Positions 43,406 to 44,541 of a DNA stretch of 44,541 nucleotides are shown in pieces. A model generated the notes under the pieces. The model was not told the origin of the DNA and did not search any database. It saw only the letters and a program-made list of their open reading frames with translations. The stretch lies in the NCBI RefSeq assembly GCF_913062725.1, contig NZ_CAJXWY010000034.1:1-44541 (forward strand), read 5' to 3'. Each line of letters begins with the position of its first letter. Positions within the stretch are counted from its first letter, which is position 1. Both the position numbers and the translations under genes were made by a program. This DNA comes from an uncultured Thiohalocapsa sp. GTDB lineage: Bacteria > Pseudomonadota > Gammaproteobacteria > Chromatiales > Chromatiaceae.

Positions 43406-43512
43406 CACAGCCGGGATGCCTGCTCCAGTGCCCGCCGACGGGCCCATGCGGGCCACCGGCATCCGGCATCTCAACATCCTTAACCCACCCAGAAGCTGAG
43501 GGGAAAGCAAGC

Positions 43513-44541
<1,029 letters not shown>

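Overview
The window is high-GC, gene-dense DNA from a gammaproteobacterium, probably a Chromatiales-type lineage (inference). The housekeeping block aroQ-accB-accC-prmA-dusB-fis-purH, the cutA-dsbD and fxsA-groES-groEL neighbourhoods and the dapC-dapD-dapE cluster are typical of that class. I see no tRNA, rRNA or CRISPR array.

Positions 1-18300 are an accessory immunity island, almost all on the minus strand. Read in transcription order it holds: a divergent pair of csx16 (plus strand) against a three-gene DuOB-DUF488-DUF488 operon; an NE0113-family CARF gene; a DxTHG-family CARF-HEPN gene; the complete type III-B effector operon cmr1-cas10(cmr2)-cmr3-cmr4-cmr5-cmr6; and a type I-B effector operon cas8b-cas7-cas5-cas3 followed by the first 25 codons of another gene, possibly cas6. 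Cas10 keeps its GGDD cyclase motif but has no N-terminal HD nuclease domain, so the type III branch should act by cyclic-oligoadenylate signalling. The two CARF proteins are the likely receptors or effectors and Csx16 a likely off-switch. cas1, cas2, cas4 and arrays are absent and may lie beyond the left edge.

The most striking signal is a perfect 14-bp palindrome, TCGCAAGCTTGCGA, found three times (6076, 14671, 15981), plus a 10-bp core copy at 17919. One copy lies 70-130 bp upstream of the first gene of each of the four transcription units. I found no copy in the rest of the window. It looks like a shared operator or 5'-leader element tying the type I-B, type III-B, CARF and DuOB/DUF488 modules into one regulon. 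The NE0113 protein, a CARF domain with a C-terminal region resembling a winged helix, is a candidate regulator.

Positions 18334-28583 hold the dap cluster for lysine and peptidoglycan synthesis, then a mixed set: a VOC protein, a lipoprotein, a one-TM small protein, an ankyrin protein, a glutaredoxin-like protein, a DUF4870 membrane protein, a MocA-like nucleotidyltransferase, and a VWA/J-domain pair. Positions 28600-29600 are a small accessory patch with an IS1634-type transposase remnant and a mazEF-like toxin-antitoxin pair. Positions 29961-44541 are housekeeping: apaH, apaG, a stand-alone lpxA, purH, fis, dusB, prmA, accCB, aroQ, a TlpA-like thioredoxin, dsbD with a duplicated N-terminal domain, cutA, fxsA, and groESL behind a strong promoter overlapped by a CIRCE operator.
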